Shown here piece by piece: positions 1-10,925 of a stretch of 64,000 bases of DNA; positions within the stretch are counted from its first letter, which is position 1, and the number at the start of each line of letters is the position of its first letter. The notes beneath the pieces are model-generated. The model was not told where the DNA came from. It ran no database searches and saw only the letters and a program-made list of their open reading frames with translations. A program made the position numbers and the translations under genes. The DNA is from Podocnemis expansa (Eukaryota; Chordata; Testudines; Podocnemididae). The DNA lies in NCBI GenBank assembly GCA_007922195.1, contig ML682067.1, forward strand, positions 9,980,112-10,044,111, given 5' to 3'.

Positions 1-2599
1 GCTCTACTTGATCCTGGGTCTGGAGCTGCAGGAGCCCAGGCAGGGGGAAAACTTCTGGTTGCTGGTAGCATGTGCAGGAAACTCCTGTAGGGTATCTCTG
101 TGAAAATATAAAGTGTTTGTGCTGCACTGTCTCCCTAGGGTTGCTACCTGGCCAGATTTTCCAAAGGATTATCTTTTTTTGAGATAGCTGTCCTGGTATA
201 TCTGAAAGGGTCTTAGCACACTGTCACTTCTGCTCAGCATCATCTGTGTCCTGGCTTTTTGTGCCTCAGAGGTGGCAGCCCTGTTTCTGCTCTGCCAGGG
301 TCCTTTAGTGGCAGCAAGTGATAGTGCACTTGGCAACTGGCCTGATTAGCCCCTAATGACCACTCATCACAGATGCTGCCTTCCTCAGTATCCTGTAATA
401 ACAACCTGAGCTTGATTCTGATCTCATTTATTTCCATGAAAGACTAACTCTCCCCCAGCCAATGGAATCATGAGTGTAAAACCCACATAGGAGAGATCAG
501 TATGAAATGAAATCCACTGTTAGATAATTTTTTATTTCACTTCGAAAATCCTGGTCAGAGCATTTAAATAGCAAGTTAAAGATGATATAACTTTTTGACG
601 TAGCTCCCAGGCACTTCTGGCTTTTCAGGAATGGCAGCATGAGTGGAGGGAACCGAGGATTACCTGGCACACAAAAAGAACTAATTGAGACATTGAAAAT
701 GACTCCCACCTGGAAGCTTCAAAGTGAACTGTTAATGTAAATTAATCATTCAAAATCATGCTGATTTAAATACACGGAACTTGGGGATCACATCAAAGTA
801 ACTGAGAAGGAAGAAAATAGATTTCTTCTTCACTGTGCCCAACACTTGTTGCTGTGGTTGGGGTTTTGTTTGTTTTTTAAATTAGCCTATGTTGGTTTGA
901 AAGATACTTTTATTCTTATTCATAGTAATTCCTTTTTCTGGCTGTTAGCTTTGGGCTGTGCTGCTTAATAAAAGAATGACACTCTTGAAATCTTCTAAAA
1001 GGTGAGACAATGTATATCTTCCTTTGTCGTAAGATCAAAGAAGTAGAAATATCTCCTAGTGTAGCTGATACATTCATGGTATATACTTCACAGGTAAGAT
1101 GTTCTTTCACACTATGCCTTTGCTGGTTTCATTTTTGGTGATTTAACCCTTACAATGTTTTTTTTTTTTGCCTTTGGATTTCTGATCCATGATACCTGTA
1201 TCAAGTTACAAACGTATTGATTGATAAGAATTTTGCAGACAGAATGTTGGTAAATGGATGGATTACAATGAAGAAAATCTTTTTGCCTTAATTAATGTGT
1301 GTTCCTGTTGTACTCTCTCTTTAATGGCATCATAGAGAATGGGATCATTCCTAACTGACAAGAGTATATGTATCACATTCATTTGGGTGTTGGTATAGTT
1401 AAGTACATGGCAATATTAAACTGCAGTTTAGAATGATTTTTGTCCATAGTACAGTGTTAATTTGCTGTATTAGTTTACAGCTGTCCCCATATTTTTGATG
1501 ACCAACTTTCATACTTGGTTTGGGGTCTTGATGCCAACACCATCCAGAAGTAAGGCACAGTTTGGCTGTTGTAATTTCCTTTTTAGATCTGTTACGGAGG
1601 TGAAAGAAATGAAATAAATGAGCACTGTAAATGATTATAATAATGGTACACTTATCCATCATTACCAGTTCATACTGTCATGAACACATAAAATAGAATC
1701 CTGCATTGTAAGGGCTACATTTAACAGGCATCCATCTCCAATACCCTCCCTTAATACTTGCTCTGAGCATAGATTGCCTTAATATACAAGAAGCTGTTTG
1801 GATATCTATTACACAAAATATTTCAGTGAGTTTTCCTCCTCCTCCTGTTTTCACAGTTTAATGCTTTATCTTGGTTTATTTAATTGTCCAGATGACAAAA
1901 TCTAGTTGTGATCAGTAAATATGGTATTGTTAGTAAGAGATGATTTAAATGGCAATTGATGGACTAGCCTTTTTTGCTGGCCAGTAAACAGTTAATTGTG
2001 ATTGTTGGCAGAGGCAGTACTGTTGTGGAGAAAAGAGGGAGGAATATAAAAAGGCATTGAGGCATCAGAGAGGAGCATAGCCACAACCTGTAGTTTTTCT
2101 GTAGATTTACACTTGTTGATCTTGCAAATCTCTAGTTTCCTTTTGTAAGGCAGGCTTAGAAGCTGTGCGTAACAGCTTCTGAAGGGGAGCACCTAATCTG
2201 CATGGGTCCTGTATTAGCATGAACACAAAGAGCACAATTAGGTATTAGCATACTGGGTGGAGGGCATAGTGGGTAATGGTATTTGGGGTTCATATGATCA
2301 CAAATTGTCAATATCTGTAATTCTACTGAAGGGAAATATAAAATACTGTCTTTTGTGAATTGCTACTCTGTTTGTTTCAAATCTGTCTGGGTTAGTTAAA
2401 GGGTAAAAGCCACACTTAGATAAAAGATACCTGTAAGAGAGGCCACTGGTTATTTCAGCCTGGAAGAGTTTTAAGATGGGTGGGGGTTGGCATGTCTCCT
2501 TTTAGAGTGATGCCAGAGGCAATTTGCCTCCCCCATCTAGCCCCTCTGTCAAATGGTAGATCTGGCTGGGCTTCTTTGAGGCATCCTTTGTCATGTTAA
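1..2599. other. Noncoding DNA, no gene recognised
   Basis: AT-rich sequence with only short open frames that have no family signature on either strand. Around 136-220 there is a scrap resembling the end of a hAT-type repeat (AGGGTTGCTACCTGGCCAGA), too short to classify. Nothing else is supported. Confidence 0.5.
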
Positions 2600-2710
2600 A
2601 GGAAGTAGCAGCTTGCAGCTGCTTAAGGTCTAAGAGCTGGAATCACTAGGGAGAGAGGCAAACTCTCTCTCTCTCTGAGCTGGAGCTACTGAAGAGGAGC
2701 TAGCAGACAG

Positions 2711-2962
2711 TGAGAGCAGTGAGCAACCAGTGGGCAGAGCCAGTGGACGGTGAGAGCAGCCAGCAGCGAGCTGGGCAGTGTGAGTGACTGGTGGGTGGAG
2801 CTGGCAGACAGCGGGTGGAGGCAGTGGATGGTGAGAGCAGCTAGCAGCAAGCTGGGTAGCGTGAGCGACCGGTGGGTGGAACCGGTGGACAGCCAGCAGA
2901 CGGTGAGAGTGGCCAGCGGCGAGCTGGGCAGTGAGAGTGACTGGTGGGCATAGCCGATGGAC
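2711..2962. repeat. Tandem minisatellite, about 60-81 bp units
   Basis: Four diverged units each begin GTGAGAG (near 2711, 2751, 2832 and 2903) and continue with AGCAG, GAGCTGGGCAG and GACTGGTGGG blocks. The units are GC-rich compared with the flanks. The open frames across it on both strands are by-products of the repeat. It may be the internal minisatellite of the repeat element that continues to about 3188. Confidence 0.7.
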
Positions 2963-3188
2963 AGCTGATTTCAGAGACACTCCCTACATACCCTAGGATT
3001 AGTTGGGAGCCTAGTTAGCACTGATTCTCCAGATCAGTGCCAGTTTTGCCATTGTCTTGTATGTTCTGTTATGCGGTGTGGGTTGTTGGGAACTTTGCTC
3101 TGTATTGATTTGCTAGATCAGCACTGATTTCTGTTATTTGGCCTTTTACACTGTTTTACTATTATTAAAATTTCTGTTTACTACACTC
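2963..3188 (+). repeat. Unclassified repeat, left half, possibly LTR-like
   Basis: This block and 3547-3750 read like two halves of one older repeat split by the DNA transposon at 3189-3546. An ATTAAA polyadenylation-type signal lies near 3168. No retroviral coding sequence is present, so LTR origin is only a suggestion. Confidence 0.3.
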
Positions 3189-3546
3189 AGGCTATGTCCA
3201 CACATACATTGTTATTTTGAAATAAAGTCCTTATTTCAAAATAGAATAGAATAGAATCATAGGGTTGGAAGGGACCTCATAAGATCATCGAGTATGTTAA
3301 TTTGAATTAAGAAAATGTTAATTCAAATTAAGGTAAAGCCTGCCATCAAAACGGCTGTCATTTCGAAATGGTTATTTAAAAATAAGGCCGTTTGGATGTG
3401 TTGTTTCAAAATGAATGGGGTTTAAGCTGTTTCAAAATGACGGTTCTTATTTCGAAATGACAGAGCCCGTCATTTTGAAATAAGAAAACGTCGTGTGGAC
3501 CTAATCTTTTTTATTTCAAAATAAAAGCGATGTGTGGGCATGCCCT
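3189..3546. mobile_element. Palindrome-rich non-autonomous DNA transposon
   Basis: The ends are imperfect inverted repeats: AGGCTATGTCCACACA at the left, and the complement of TGTGTGGGCATGCCCT at the right. The interior is built of short palindromes centred on TTCGAA or TTTGAA inside TTATTTCGAAATAA-like blocks. It belongs with the copies near 31.3, 57.6 and 58.2 kb. No protein is encoded. A clear target duplication could not be read here. Confidence 0.6.
3241..3293 (-). mobile_element. CR1-type 3' tail, minus strand
   Basis: The AGAAT repeats followed by AGGGTTGGAAGGGACCTCA are the reverse complement of the classic CR1 LINE 3' end. Only the tail is present, embedded in the palindrome-rich transposon. 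It could equally be the tail of a CR1-tailed SINE. Confidence 0.75.
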
Positions 3547-4513
3547 CAGACTCGTGCTTGCGAGTGAGGAAGTCTTACCCCTTTGGGGTGCCCAGGGAAC
3601 AGTGCAGGATTTCCCAGAAAACTCGGTGGGGTTTGAGCTGGTTGGTGGTGCTACATTATTGGAAAAACCTCTAGGTATAGAACCCGGCCCTTGTTCTGCC
3701 AGCCTGCCCTGGCAAAAGGGTTACACTTATAATAAGAATACTCATTCTCTTTAGAAAATACTGGGACTCAAAACTTAGCTTGCTATTCTATGTAATTTAT
3801 ATAATAAATGAACTATAGCCAAGAAGATCTTTGGAGCAGGAGTTCTGTGTTTGTACTAGGTTTAGGACACCAGGGCCTCAATTCTGCTTGGTGCTTCTGA
3901 GGGCTTATGCGAAATAAACAGTTGTTAATAATCACTATGCTCCCTACAACTGGCAATGTCAGCTCCATTTGATTACTCTTTGTAGAATTGAAGCACGAAT
4001 AAATTGCATGGCTTGTCTCCTACCCCATTCTGCATGGCTTGTCTCCTACCCCATTCTGTCTAACCAGCAAATACATAGATGGCCCTTGTGCAGAGCAGGG
4101 TGGTCTCAAAAAGGAGTATGAATATTTGGTGCTTAGCTCTTCTCTCTGATGAGTGGAAGTACACAATGCAGAGCATGAAAAGGTAGGAAACAAACAAGGG
4201 CACAGCCATAGACAGCCTCATTCATGCAGACCATCCCCATTTGAGTAGCCCATATCTCAGCAGTAGAGGGGAAAATAGTATTCAGGTGCTCTTCTTGCTT
4301 GTACTGTCATAGGAAGTGGATATGTGGCAGGTTCAGGAACCGTCTTTGGTTGGGTCTCTTTCCTTTCACTGTGTTTGCAATGGCAATATAGGACAGTGCA
4401 TATTTGGTATGGATAGCTATAAGTTTTGGCTATTCAGAGGCTTAGGAAGAGCTTTGGCTTTTGGCTCCTTTTGCCAGTTTTGCATTAACTTACCAAATAG
4501 CAGAAACACTCTG
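3547..4513. other. Noncoding DNA
   Basis: The first 200 bases are probably the right half of the split repeat. The remainder shows no gene or repeat that I can name, apart from a short direct duplication (GCATGGCTTGTCTCCTACCC twice) near 4005-4050. Confidence 0.4.
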
Positions 4514-5079
4514 GGCTAGATTCACAAGACTTTGGGGCTGCTGCAAAATCTCGCTTTTACATGCCCTGCTGCCCGGTGGACCCTGAGCTAGGCACCCTGG
4601 CTCCTGATACAATGCCTGTGGAAAGCCACAGGATTCACAAAAGCCTTCATGCTGAGTTGGAACTTGGGAGTCACCTAATTTAGCCCTTAGGAAAAGCCAA
4701 GCAAATGACTGTGGTTTAAGCTCTGTCCCTCTCACAGAGTTAGGTTGCTAAGTCCACTTAAGGATTCATAGCAGTGAACCTTCTCTTGGAGTTGGGTTCC
4801 TAAGCCACTTGTTGCAAGAAATGTAGCAGCTGGCACCTACAACTTTTAGCCCAGTAGTTAGGGTACCCACCTGAGTAGCGGGAAGTTTGTTATTCAGATG
4901 TCTTTTCCTCATACAACAGAGGGAATCACACCGATTTTCAAGCATCCCAGCTAAATACTCATCAATTGGCTGAGGGAAACTGGCTGTTCCTGCTCATCTT
5001 TGCATGAGTTAAGGCTAGCTCAGTGCACACCTATCAGATCAGGAAAAACAGGCAGGGAAATACTTCCTTTGTGAATCCC
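4514..5079. repeat. Dispersed repeat with inverted ends and SINE-like piece
   Basis: It starts GGCTAGATTCACAAG and ends CTTTGTGAATCCCAC, which are roughly inverted copies of each other, as in a small DNA transposon. Around 4850-4945 the AGCCCAGTAGTTAGGGTACCC...CACCTGAG stretch resembles the promoter box A end of an old tRNA-derived SINE. Classification is tentative. Confidence 0.4.
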
Positions 5080-6150
5080 ACTGAAGCTTTGGCACCAAGC
5101 TGCTTGGTGGTGTCAGGACTAAGGGTGTGTGCATGCTCAGCTGCTGAAATTCCCTTTGCCAGAAATGTAGGTGCCTCGCTATAGGATGTCAGATGGGACC
5201 TGAGTTGGGGATGTTGTGAATGCCAGTGGTGCCTAAATGTTGAACATAGGTGCCTTGTTGAATGTGGTATTTTGTGCTCTGCTGCAGGCTTGTATGCAGA
5301 TAACTGGAATGCAGTCAGTTGGGCTGAGTTCTTGCAGAGGCCCTCTGAAAAAATCAGGCCAGTTCTGCATTGGATGAGTTGCTCAGTGTTCAGTTTGACT
5401 TTCCAAAGTTTCCCACAGTAAATGTGCTTGTCGACTGTCCTAATTCCTACAAAAATGTATACCAGTAGTCCCAATGGCACTACTTGCACTAATGAAGTTG
5501 AGCATGTGCATGAATATTTGCAGGATCAGGACCCAGGTAATCATGAATGCCAACACTGAATCCAGGTCAGTGATAAATGCCTATTCACATGCATCACTGT
5601 GACTGTGAAAGCAGAGATGTTTCATTTCCTAATAGTGTAATTTCGAATCATGCCATCCATCCATTACAGTTAAGAAAATATAAAACAGCTCCTTCATGAT
5701 CACTCTGATGAATCTGTATGAGGTTTTAGTATGGCATTTATAGCATCTATCTCAGCACAGACTCTGCGTACACGTGAAGGAACCATGTCTCTATCCATCA
5801 AGTAAACTCTGCTCTGAGACTGAACCATTAATTAGGCCCTTATTCATATGCTATATAGTACTTTTTCCCCCGCAAGAGTTCCCAGTGAAATCACTCCTGG
5901 AGTAAGGTGCTACGCAATGTCAGGGGTCTAAGATTCCTGCTCTTAAGGACTCCGTCTGCAGCAACTACATCAATACTTATAAAAGACTACAGCAATTTAG
6001 GAAAGTAAGAAAGAAGTTTGATGGTGAAAAAGGGTATTCAGAAGGTCCTGTATCCTCATAAATGAATCACTATTAACACATATTGCTTACTCTCAAGCAT
6101 AATCATGTGTCTCCAGATAGTGAGATAAATGAATCAACTTTTAATATAAA
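5080..6150. other. Noncoding DNA downstream of the hormone gene
   Basis: No gene or recognisable repeat. It lies just past the probable 3' end of the minus-strand prolactin-like gene. A 151-codon minus-strand open frame at 5034-5489 has no recognisable family signature. Confidence 0.4.
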
Positions 6151-6155
6151 AATAT

Positions 6156-6161
6156 TTTATT
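6156..6161 (-). promoter_or_regulatory. Candidate polyadenylation signal (AATAAA)
   Basis: A minus-strand AATAAA about 360 bases beyond the stop codon of the prolactin-like gene. A second AATAAA at 6195-6200 is equally plausible. Confidence 0.4.
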
Positions 6162-6194
6162 TAAAGTCACTGTATGTCTTGTACCAAGACTTAA

Positions 6195-6200
6195 TTTATT
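6195..6200 (-). promoter_or_regulatory. Candidate polyadenylation signal (AATAAA)
   Basis: A minus-strand AATAAA about 325 bases after the stop codon of the prolactin-like gene. Choosing between this one and 6156-6161 needs transcript data. Confidence 0.4.
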
Positions 6201-6524
6201 GATATTTAGCTTCAATGACAATATGTACACCTGAAAATGTGCAAACTATTTAAACTGCAATTTGATGTACTATAGTAAATACAGAAACTGATTTATGCAC
6301 TACCACTGAAATTCACTGTGTTGAATCCACATACACCCATGCCTTATTTAATATTTCAACTATGTAGGTTAAGAGTAAAATAACTGGCAAAGCCATTCCA
6401 AAACAATTTTCTCTGGTAATAATTTACTATTATTGTAAATGTCAAAACCTTTACATTATTTAGTTTCACCTTTGCAGACAATATGTAGCTTTAGTTCTGA
6501 AAATTGCCCTTCAGTGACTAAAAG

Positions 6525-6719
6525 TCAACAACTGTTTCCTGGCAAAATCCTACATTTAAGAATTTTTAAGTAGCTCTGTACTTTATTGGAGTCTCTCCTG
6601 AAGCAGTGAATAAACTCATAGCTGCTCATCAGATTTCCTTCATTACTAATGGATAAACCAGCTGCTTCTGATGATCCCATTCCATTCAATGAATTGCTAA
6701 TGATTCCCATTGACTGCAT
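6525..6719 (-). CDS. Prolactin-like hormone, last exon (family exon 5)
   Basis: This exon encodes the C-terminal 64 residues and stop of a secreted four-helix-bundle hormone of the prolactin/GH family. Seen directly: the YEFIHCFRRDSNKVQSYLKI block followed by LKCRILPGNSC and TGA. This matches the family helix 4 signature (HC-RRDS-K---YLK--KC) and the terminal cysteine. The acceptor is taken at GATACAG before ATG CAG TCA, in phase 0, after a pyrimidine-rich tract. That gives 64 codons, against about 63 in ordinary prolactin. An AG three codons-bases further on (after ATGCAG) would give 62. The three cysteines fit the two conserved disulfides: one to the missing exon 3, one within the tail. The conserved W-S-G-L segment of prolactin at the exon start is absent, which argues for a diverged paralogue rather than PRL itself. 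Confidence 0.88.
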   Translation of the reverse strand: MQSMGIISNSLNGMGSSEAAGLSISNEGNLMSSYEFIHCFRRDSNKVQSYLKILKCRILPGNSC

Positions 6720-6867
6720 CTGTATCGAAGACAAAAGGTATAAAGGAAATCTGTTAATTGACATAGAACCAAAATCCTCAAAATGCTAGTGTTGAATTTA
6801 ATGAATTCAGGTTTAGACCATTCACTAATGAAATCATCAGTTAATGTAGACAGCTCACCTCTTGGGG

Positions 6868-6869
6868 TT

Positions 6870-6900
<31 letters not shown>

Positions 6901-6901
6901 T
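6868..6901. repeat. (TTTA)n microsatellite
   Basis: About eight uninterrupted TTTA units inside the last intron of the prolactin-like gene. Confidence 0.9.
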
Positions 6902-8099
6902 ACAAGTGCTGAAAACATATGCATAAAGTTCTCTAGAGAGAGGCTGGTATTGCATTTCCTGCTACTGGAGACTACACAAGATTCTTACAAGCCTGAAGTG
7001 GTTTTGTTATTTCAGGAAATTCTACCTTCAGAAGTAGAACTGTGGCAATGTTATCAAGAGTATGGCATGTCTTTGAAGGAGTAAATAAAGGCTGCTGCAG
7101 TCTGATTGTCCCACATCAAGACAGTAAGTACAGTGGGTCATTTTTCTTAAGTCTTCAGACGTGTTGCCTTATTTAATAAGCTTCATCTACTAAGGTGCAA
7201 GTGTTTCTAGCAGGGAGCCAAGCATCCCCATGTGCTGTTATAAAGTCAGAGCAAGATGAGAGCCCTCACCCATCTCTTAGAACCAGTAGCCACCTGGCAA
7301 GATCAAGACCAGACTTAGTAAAAATGCTATCTCACAGCACTATTTATGCAATAAGTAGTTCCAGTTTGGTGTTTGCTTCTCATACTTTGTTTGGGAAACT
7401 TTAGTAGCATGTACAGAACAATATGTCCATCTCTGCCATGCCCTCACAGAACCTCCCTTTCAAGTATTTCCTTAAAACATATTGAAGAACTAAGCCTGGG
7501 AGCTACAAACCTGCATACAAATATCCTGAACTCTGGCAAAGTTTGAATTTGGTTTTGAATATTATCTTTGGCCCCAAGTCTATGATGAATCAAGCTAAAA
7601 TCCAGTTATTAAGTACTCCTGAAGTCAGGGGAGATTCTAACCCTATTAGTAGCCTAATGAAGACTGGAGTACTCTGTGTATAGCTCTGGTCTGTGAAATG
7701 CTGCTAAAAGTCCACCTCAGCAGTAGATGCATTTCAGCAGTGGATGAATTGTTCCCTCTGCTGTATACGCTAAGTTAAATGTCAGTTTCCGTTTATGGTA
7801 TCCATCAAGTGAAAGGTTATCATCAATGTATGACAGTAAGTTTTTTTTTTTTTCTTATTATTTGTTTAGTGGGGATGTCTGTGTTGGAATATGCATGTAA
7901 AGTGCTAGAGACAAAAAATACAGGCTTGATTCTGTGTTCCTTGTTTGGTCTCAGCTGAGAGCACTGAGAGTTGTGAGTGCACATCAAGTAAAAGATTAGG
8001 CCCACAATCTGATAATACTTGCAGGTTTCTCACTTTTAATTATCAGATTACACAAAGTACATTATTTACTAGCAAGCATTTGTCATAGGTCTTTAAAAT

Positions 8100-8300
8100 G
8101 GTTATGTAAGTAGCTAGAGGTAGAATCCAGGAAGGGACTTGGGCACCACACACAGTTTTTAGGCATCTAGCAAATCAAAAGAATAACACTCTACTCTACA
8201 AAGCTGGCTTAGGCATCCAGGCTCCCTATGCAATGAATGGGGAGAGAAAACCACCTAAGACTGAGATCTACAAGCTAGCCAAGGGTTGATACTGATATAC
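8100..8300. repeat. Dispersed repeat, unclassified
   Basis: It shares short phrases (GCATCTAG, GGCTCCCTA, GCAATGAATGGGGAGAGA) with other blocks near 9,950-10,030, so it is a repeated sequence. I cannot assign a family. Confidence 0.35.
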
Positions 8301-8479
8301 CAAGCCCTGCCCCTTGCACTGTTACCTGTTTGTGAACAGAAACCCCACCCCTTGTTTAGATACCTATGTGGCTTTTTGCAGGAATGAATTTGGTGCTGGC
8401 CTTGCTCCACACAAAACCTCCAAGGGAGGAAATGATGCCAGGGCCTATCTCATCATTTTTAGTCTAGCAATTACAGCTC

Positions 8480-8590
8480 TCAGCTGAGAGAGGAGACTCA
8501 GGTTCAGTTGCTTCCTCTCTGGCAGGGGAAAGACTGGAACTGGGGTCTCCAGCCTCTCAGGAGTAGGCTCTTCTAAACACTGAGCTGTAG
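8480..8590. repeat. tRNA-derived SINE remnant, inverted pair
   Basis: GAGACTCAGGTTCAGTTGCTTCC is followed by its approximate inverse, GGAAAGACTGGAACTGGGGTCTCC. Both resemble the box B side of an old tRNA-derived SINE. Similar material occurs at 10,548-10,740 and 10,848-10,925. Confidence 0.45.
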
Positions 8591-8655
8591 GATAATCTGC
8601 TGGGGGACTCCCTCAGCCCCTTCTGTTGAAACTGTTTCCCTGTGGATATCTATAC

Positions 8656-8930
8656 TAGGAAAAACAATAAAAGTTCTGTGGCACCTTAAAGACTAATGAA
8701 CTTCTTTGGCATAAGGTTTTTGGGCTGCAACCCACTTTGTCAGATGCCTGAACTGAAAACTACAGTTAGAAGGTATATACGCACCTCAGGGTAAGAGGTA
8801 TTACAAAGGGGAGAGCAAGTGCTAATAAGTCAATTCATTTAGGATGGATGAAGTCCATTCACAACAGTTGATGAAAAGGTGAGACTGTGAACAGGGACAA
8901 GTACCTTTTGTAATGAGAGACCCATTCTGA
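8656..8930 (-). mobile_element. Penelope-like element tail, minus copy of an inverted pair
   Basis: On the minus strand it reads CTGACAAAGTGGGTTGCAG, then CTTATGCC and TTAGTCTTTAAGGTGCCACA. These are the 3'-end signatures seen after the GIY-YIG gene at 21.4 kb and after the second element at 24.5 kb. It is the left arm of a roughly 0.6-kb palindrome with 8985-9262. No coding part is present. Confidence 0.7.
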
Positions 8931-8984
8931 GTCTCTAGTCAGACCCAGTTTGATGCAACTAAGCACCACAGGACCCCTTGTTTG

Positions 8985-9262
8985 TTTTATTACATAACTT
9001 AATTGTCCCTGTTCACACATTCTCACCTTTTAATCAATCATTGTGAATAGACCTCATCTATCCTAACTGAATTGACTTGTTAGCATTTTCCCTCCCCTTT
9101 GTAATGTCTCTCACCCTTACATGTGTCTATATCCTCTTAACTGTAGTTTTCACTTCATGCATCTGAAAAAGTGGGTTGCAGCCCACAAAACCTTGTTAGT
9201 CTTTAAGATGCCACAGGAGTTTGTTTTTGCTACATACCGAATAACACAGCTACCTCACTGGA
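8985..9262 (+). mobile_element. Penelope-like element tail, plus copy of an inverted pair
   Basis: It reads CATCTGAAAAAGTGGGTTGC, then GTTAGTCTTTAAGATGCCAC in plus orientation, mirroring 8656-8930 across a spacer of about 55 bases. The upstream part (CCCTGTTCACACATTCTCAC) also mirrors the left arm, so the palindrome is longer than the hammerhead-type end alone. Confidence 0.7.
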
Positions 9263-9370
9263 ATTTATCTATCTGGGGTTATATCTTTGTAACAGAGCAG
9301 AATTTGGCACCAGGACCTTTTGATGTTTCAGTATAACTGACATTAGAAAAAAGGAGGTTGAAAATCTTGC

Positions 9371-9550
9371 CTTCTCTGTTACTTTCTCCACTCCAGTCTT
9401 CAGTTCATGCACCATATTGCTGATTTGCTTTGCTTTGCTCAGGATGTCACTGGATAATTCCTGATGATGACCAATATTCTGGTCAAAGTGGGAAAGTGGT
9501 TCCTTCCAGGCTTGCAAAAGTCTCAGTATCAAGTGAGTTAGTTTTTCTCT
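9371..9550 (-). CDS. Prolactin-like hormone, family exon 4
   Basis: This exon encodes 60 residues covering helix 2 and helix 3 of the prolactin/GH fold. Seen directly: REKLTHLILRLLQAWKEPLS at the start, a middle SSDILSKAKQISNM, and the end GVEKVTEK. The LL-W--PL pattern and SKA motif are family signatures (prolactin has a comparable LRSWNEPL and LSKA). The exon is exactly 180 bases, the usual length for this exon, in phase 0 at both ends. It is bounded by TTTTCAAG at the acceptor and by GAGAAG|GCAAGA at the donor. The GC donor falls exactly at the conserved family boundary, eight residues from the G of the GVE motif. The sequence is clearly diverged from normal prolactin. A somatolactin-like identity is less likely, because that hormone is thought absent from land vertebrates (established knowledge, not shown here). 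Confidence 0.9.
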
Positions 9551-9839
9551 CTTGAAAACAAAACATGAAAGAATTTTCCTATTTGCTTGCCACAAAGCAT
9601 ATAAAACAGGGATGTTCTCCAACTTTCAGACATTTTGAATACAATAGTTTTATGAGCTTCATTTCTCTAGCTGGCCATTTAGATGCACAAAAAAACCCAA
9701 AATGACTATCATATGTCATTTCCTTCCAAAATGCTTAGGATCTTATTTTGTAATATCTTAAAATGCATCAGAGTGGTGGTACTTTGTTACGTAGTGCCAA
9801 ACTGAAATTAAATGCTCAACTGCTGAGTTGTGTATGTAA

Positions 9840-10110
9840 AAATCTTGAGGTAAAACTTTCAAAAGTGCCTACAACCCAAATCCCCAAAGGAACTTAGGGT
9901 TGTAAGGTTGAGCATGACTGCGTATAACTTTTTAGGTGCTTAGAAAAATGACAGGAACACCACTGAGATCCATAAAGCCTACGGTAGGCACACAGCTCCC
10001 TACACAAAGAATGGAGAGAGATAGTTACCTTAGAGTTGCTCTACAATGGGAACTTATGTGATCATAGTTATGTGTCTTAGGGGTGTGAAAAATCCACACC
10101 CTTGAGAAAT
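9840..10110. repeat. Dispersed repeat, unclassified
   Basis: It carries AGTGCCTACAACCCAAATCC and GGTGCTTAG phrases that recur near 12,700-12,900 and 18,090-18,260. It probably belongs to one old DNA-transposon or SINE family, which I cannot name. Confidence 0.35.
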
Positions 10111-10547
10111 ATAGCTCTACCTTCCTAAACCTCAGTGCAGACAACTACTGACCTATCTTTTGTCTCCTGGGGATTGCCTATGCTGATGGAAGAACTACTC
10201 TGTTGGCATAAGTAGGGTCTACAATGACGTCTTATGGTAGCATAGCTGCAGCTGTGTTGCTGTTGAGGTTTAAGTCTGGCATGTGATCCACAAAAGTCAG
10301 CATGCTAGGTGGAGAGCAACCTAACCTACCCGGTGGAGAGGGGTGTGGTGTGGTGAGCCCAGCCCTATCACAGGAAGATGGGCACCTCTCCACAGGCTGT
10401 CTTCAGCCATTTACAAAGGGGAACCCTCTCCAGGAATCAGCCGCTTTAGACGTTTAAGTAATTTTTATGGAAACGAGGTAGACACCTGCCTCACTGCGCA
10501 CAAAATAGCCGGAGGAATTGCTGCTGGTTCCTACTGTCTAATTTTTA

Positions 10548-10740
10548 GCACAGTGGTTGCAGCATTCATTTGAGTATGCTCTCTCCTCTCAGGAGAGAAC
10601 CCAAACCTCTGAGCTGTCGGATAGTTTGATGTGGCAACTCTCTTCTTCCACTGTGGCTAACTATTAAGAGTGATTGGAGCAGGGGGCTAGGTTCTGGGTT
10701 TCCCACCTCCCAGGTGGGTGTCCTAAACTTTAGATTAAAG
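10548..10740. repeat. tRNA-derived SINE remnant
   Basis: TTAGCACAGTGGTTGCAGCA looks like a tRNA box A. It is followed by an inverted GGTTCTGGGTTTCCCACCTC block, as in the palindromic forms of the same SINE at 8,480-8,590. Ends are approximate. Confidence 0.45.
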
Positions 10741-10847
10741 CAGTCTCTCCCCAATACCCTTCTCTCTCTTTGGCCCAGTTACTTTTTTCTCTGTGGATAA
10801 ATACTTAAATAGTCATTGGGCCAGAGCATAAGAAAGTGAGGACCACT

Positions 10848-10925
10848 GTGGTTTAGTGCATAGGGGACTGTCTTCTAGGTGGGAGACCCAGGTCCAGTTG
10901 CTCTGTTCCAATTTTCTCGAGCCAA
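10848..10925 (+). repeat. tRNA-derived SINE remnant
   Basis: GTGGTTTAGTGCATAGGGGA is followed by GGTGGGAGACCCAGGTCCAG, in the box A and box B arrangement of a tRNA-like SINE head. No CR1 tail is visible here. Confidence 0.45.

Larger units (their letters stand above)
6720..9370 (-). other. Intron between family exons 4 and 5 (GC-AG)
   Basis: The minus-strand intron starts GCAAGA and ends GATACAG. It contains a TTTA microsatellite, SINE-like scraps and an inverted pair of Penelope tails. The intron position and phase 0 match the family position. A GT donor nine bases inside the exon (AAA|GTAACA) is the alternative, but it would shorten the exon to 57 codons. Confidence 0.7.

Noticed and set aside
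5034..5489. 151-codon minus-strand open frame downstream of the hormone gene
   Set aside because: It has no domain, an unlikely composition and no conserved motif. Most likely chance.
6525..9550. Identity as ordinary prolactin, growth hormone or somatolactin
   Set aside because: Ordinary prolactin is too conserved to differ this much. Growth hormone lacks the N-terminal cysteine pair. Somatolactin is considered absent from land vertebrates. A PRL2-type paralogue fits best but is not proven.
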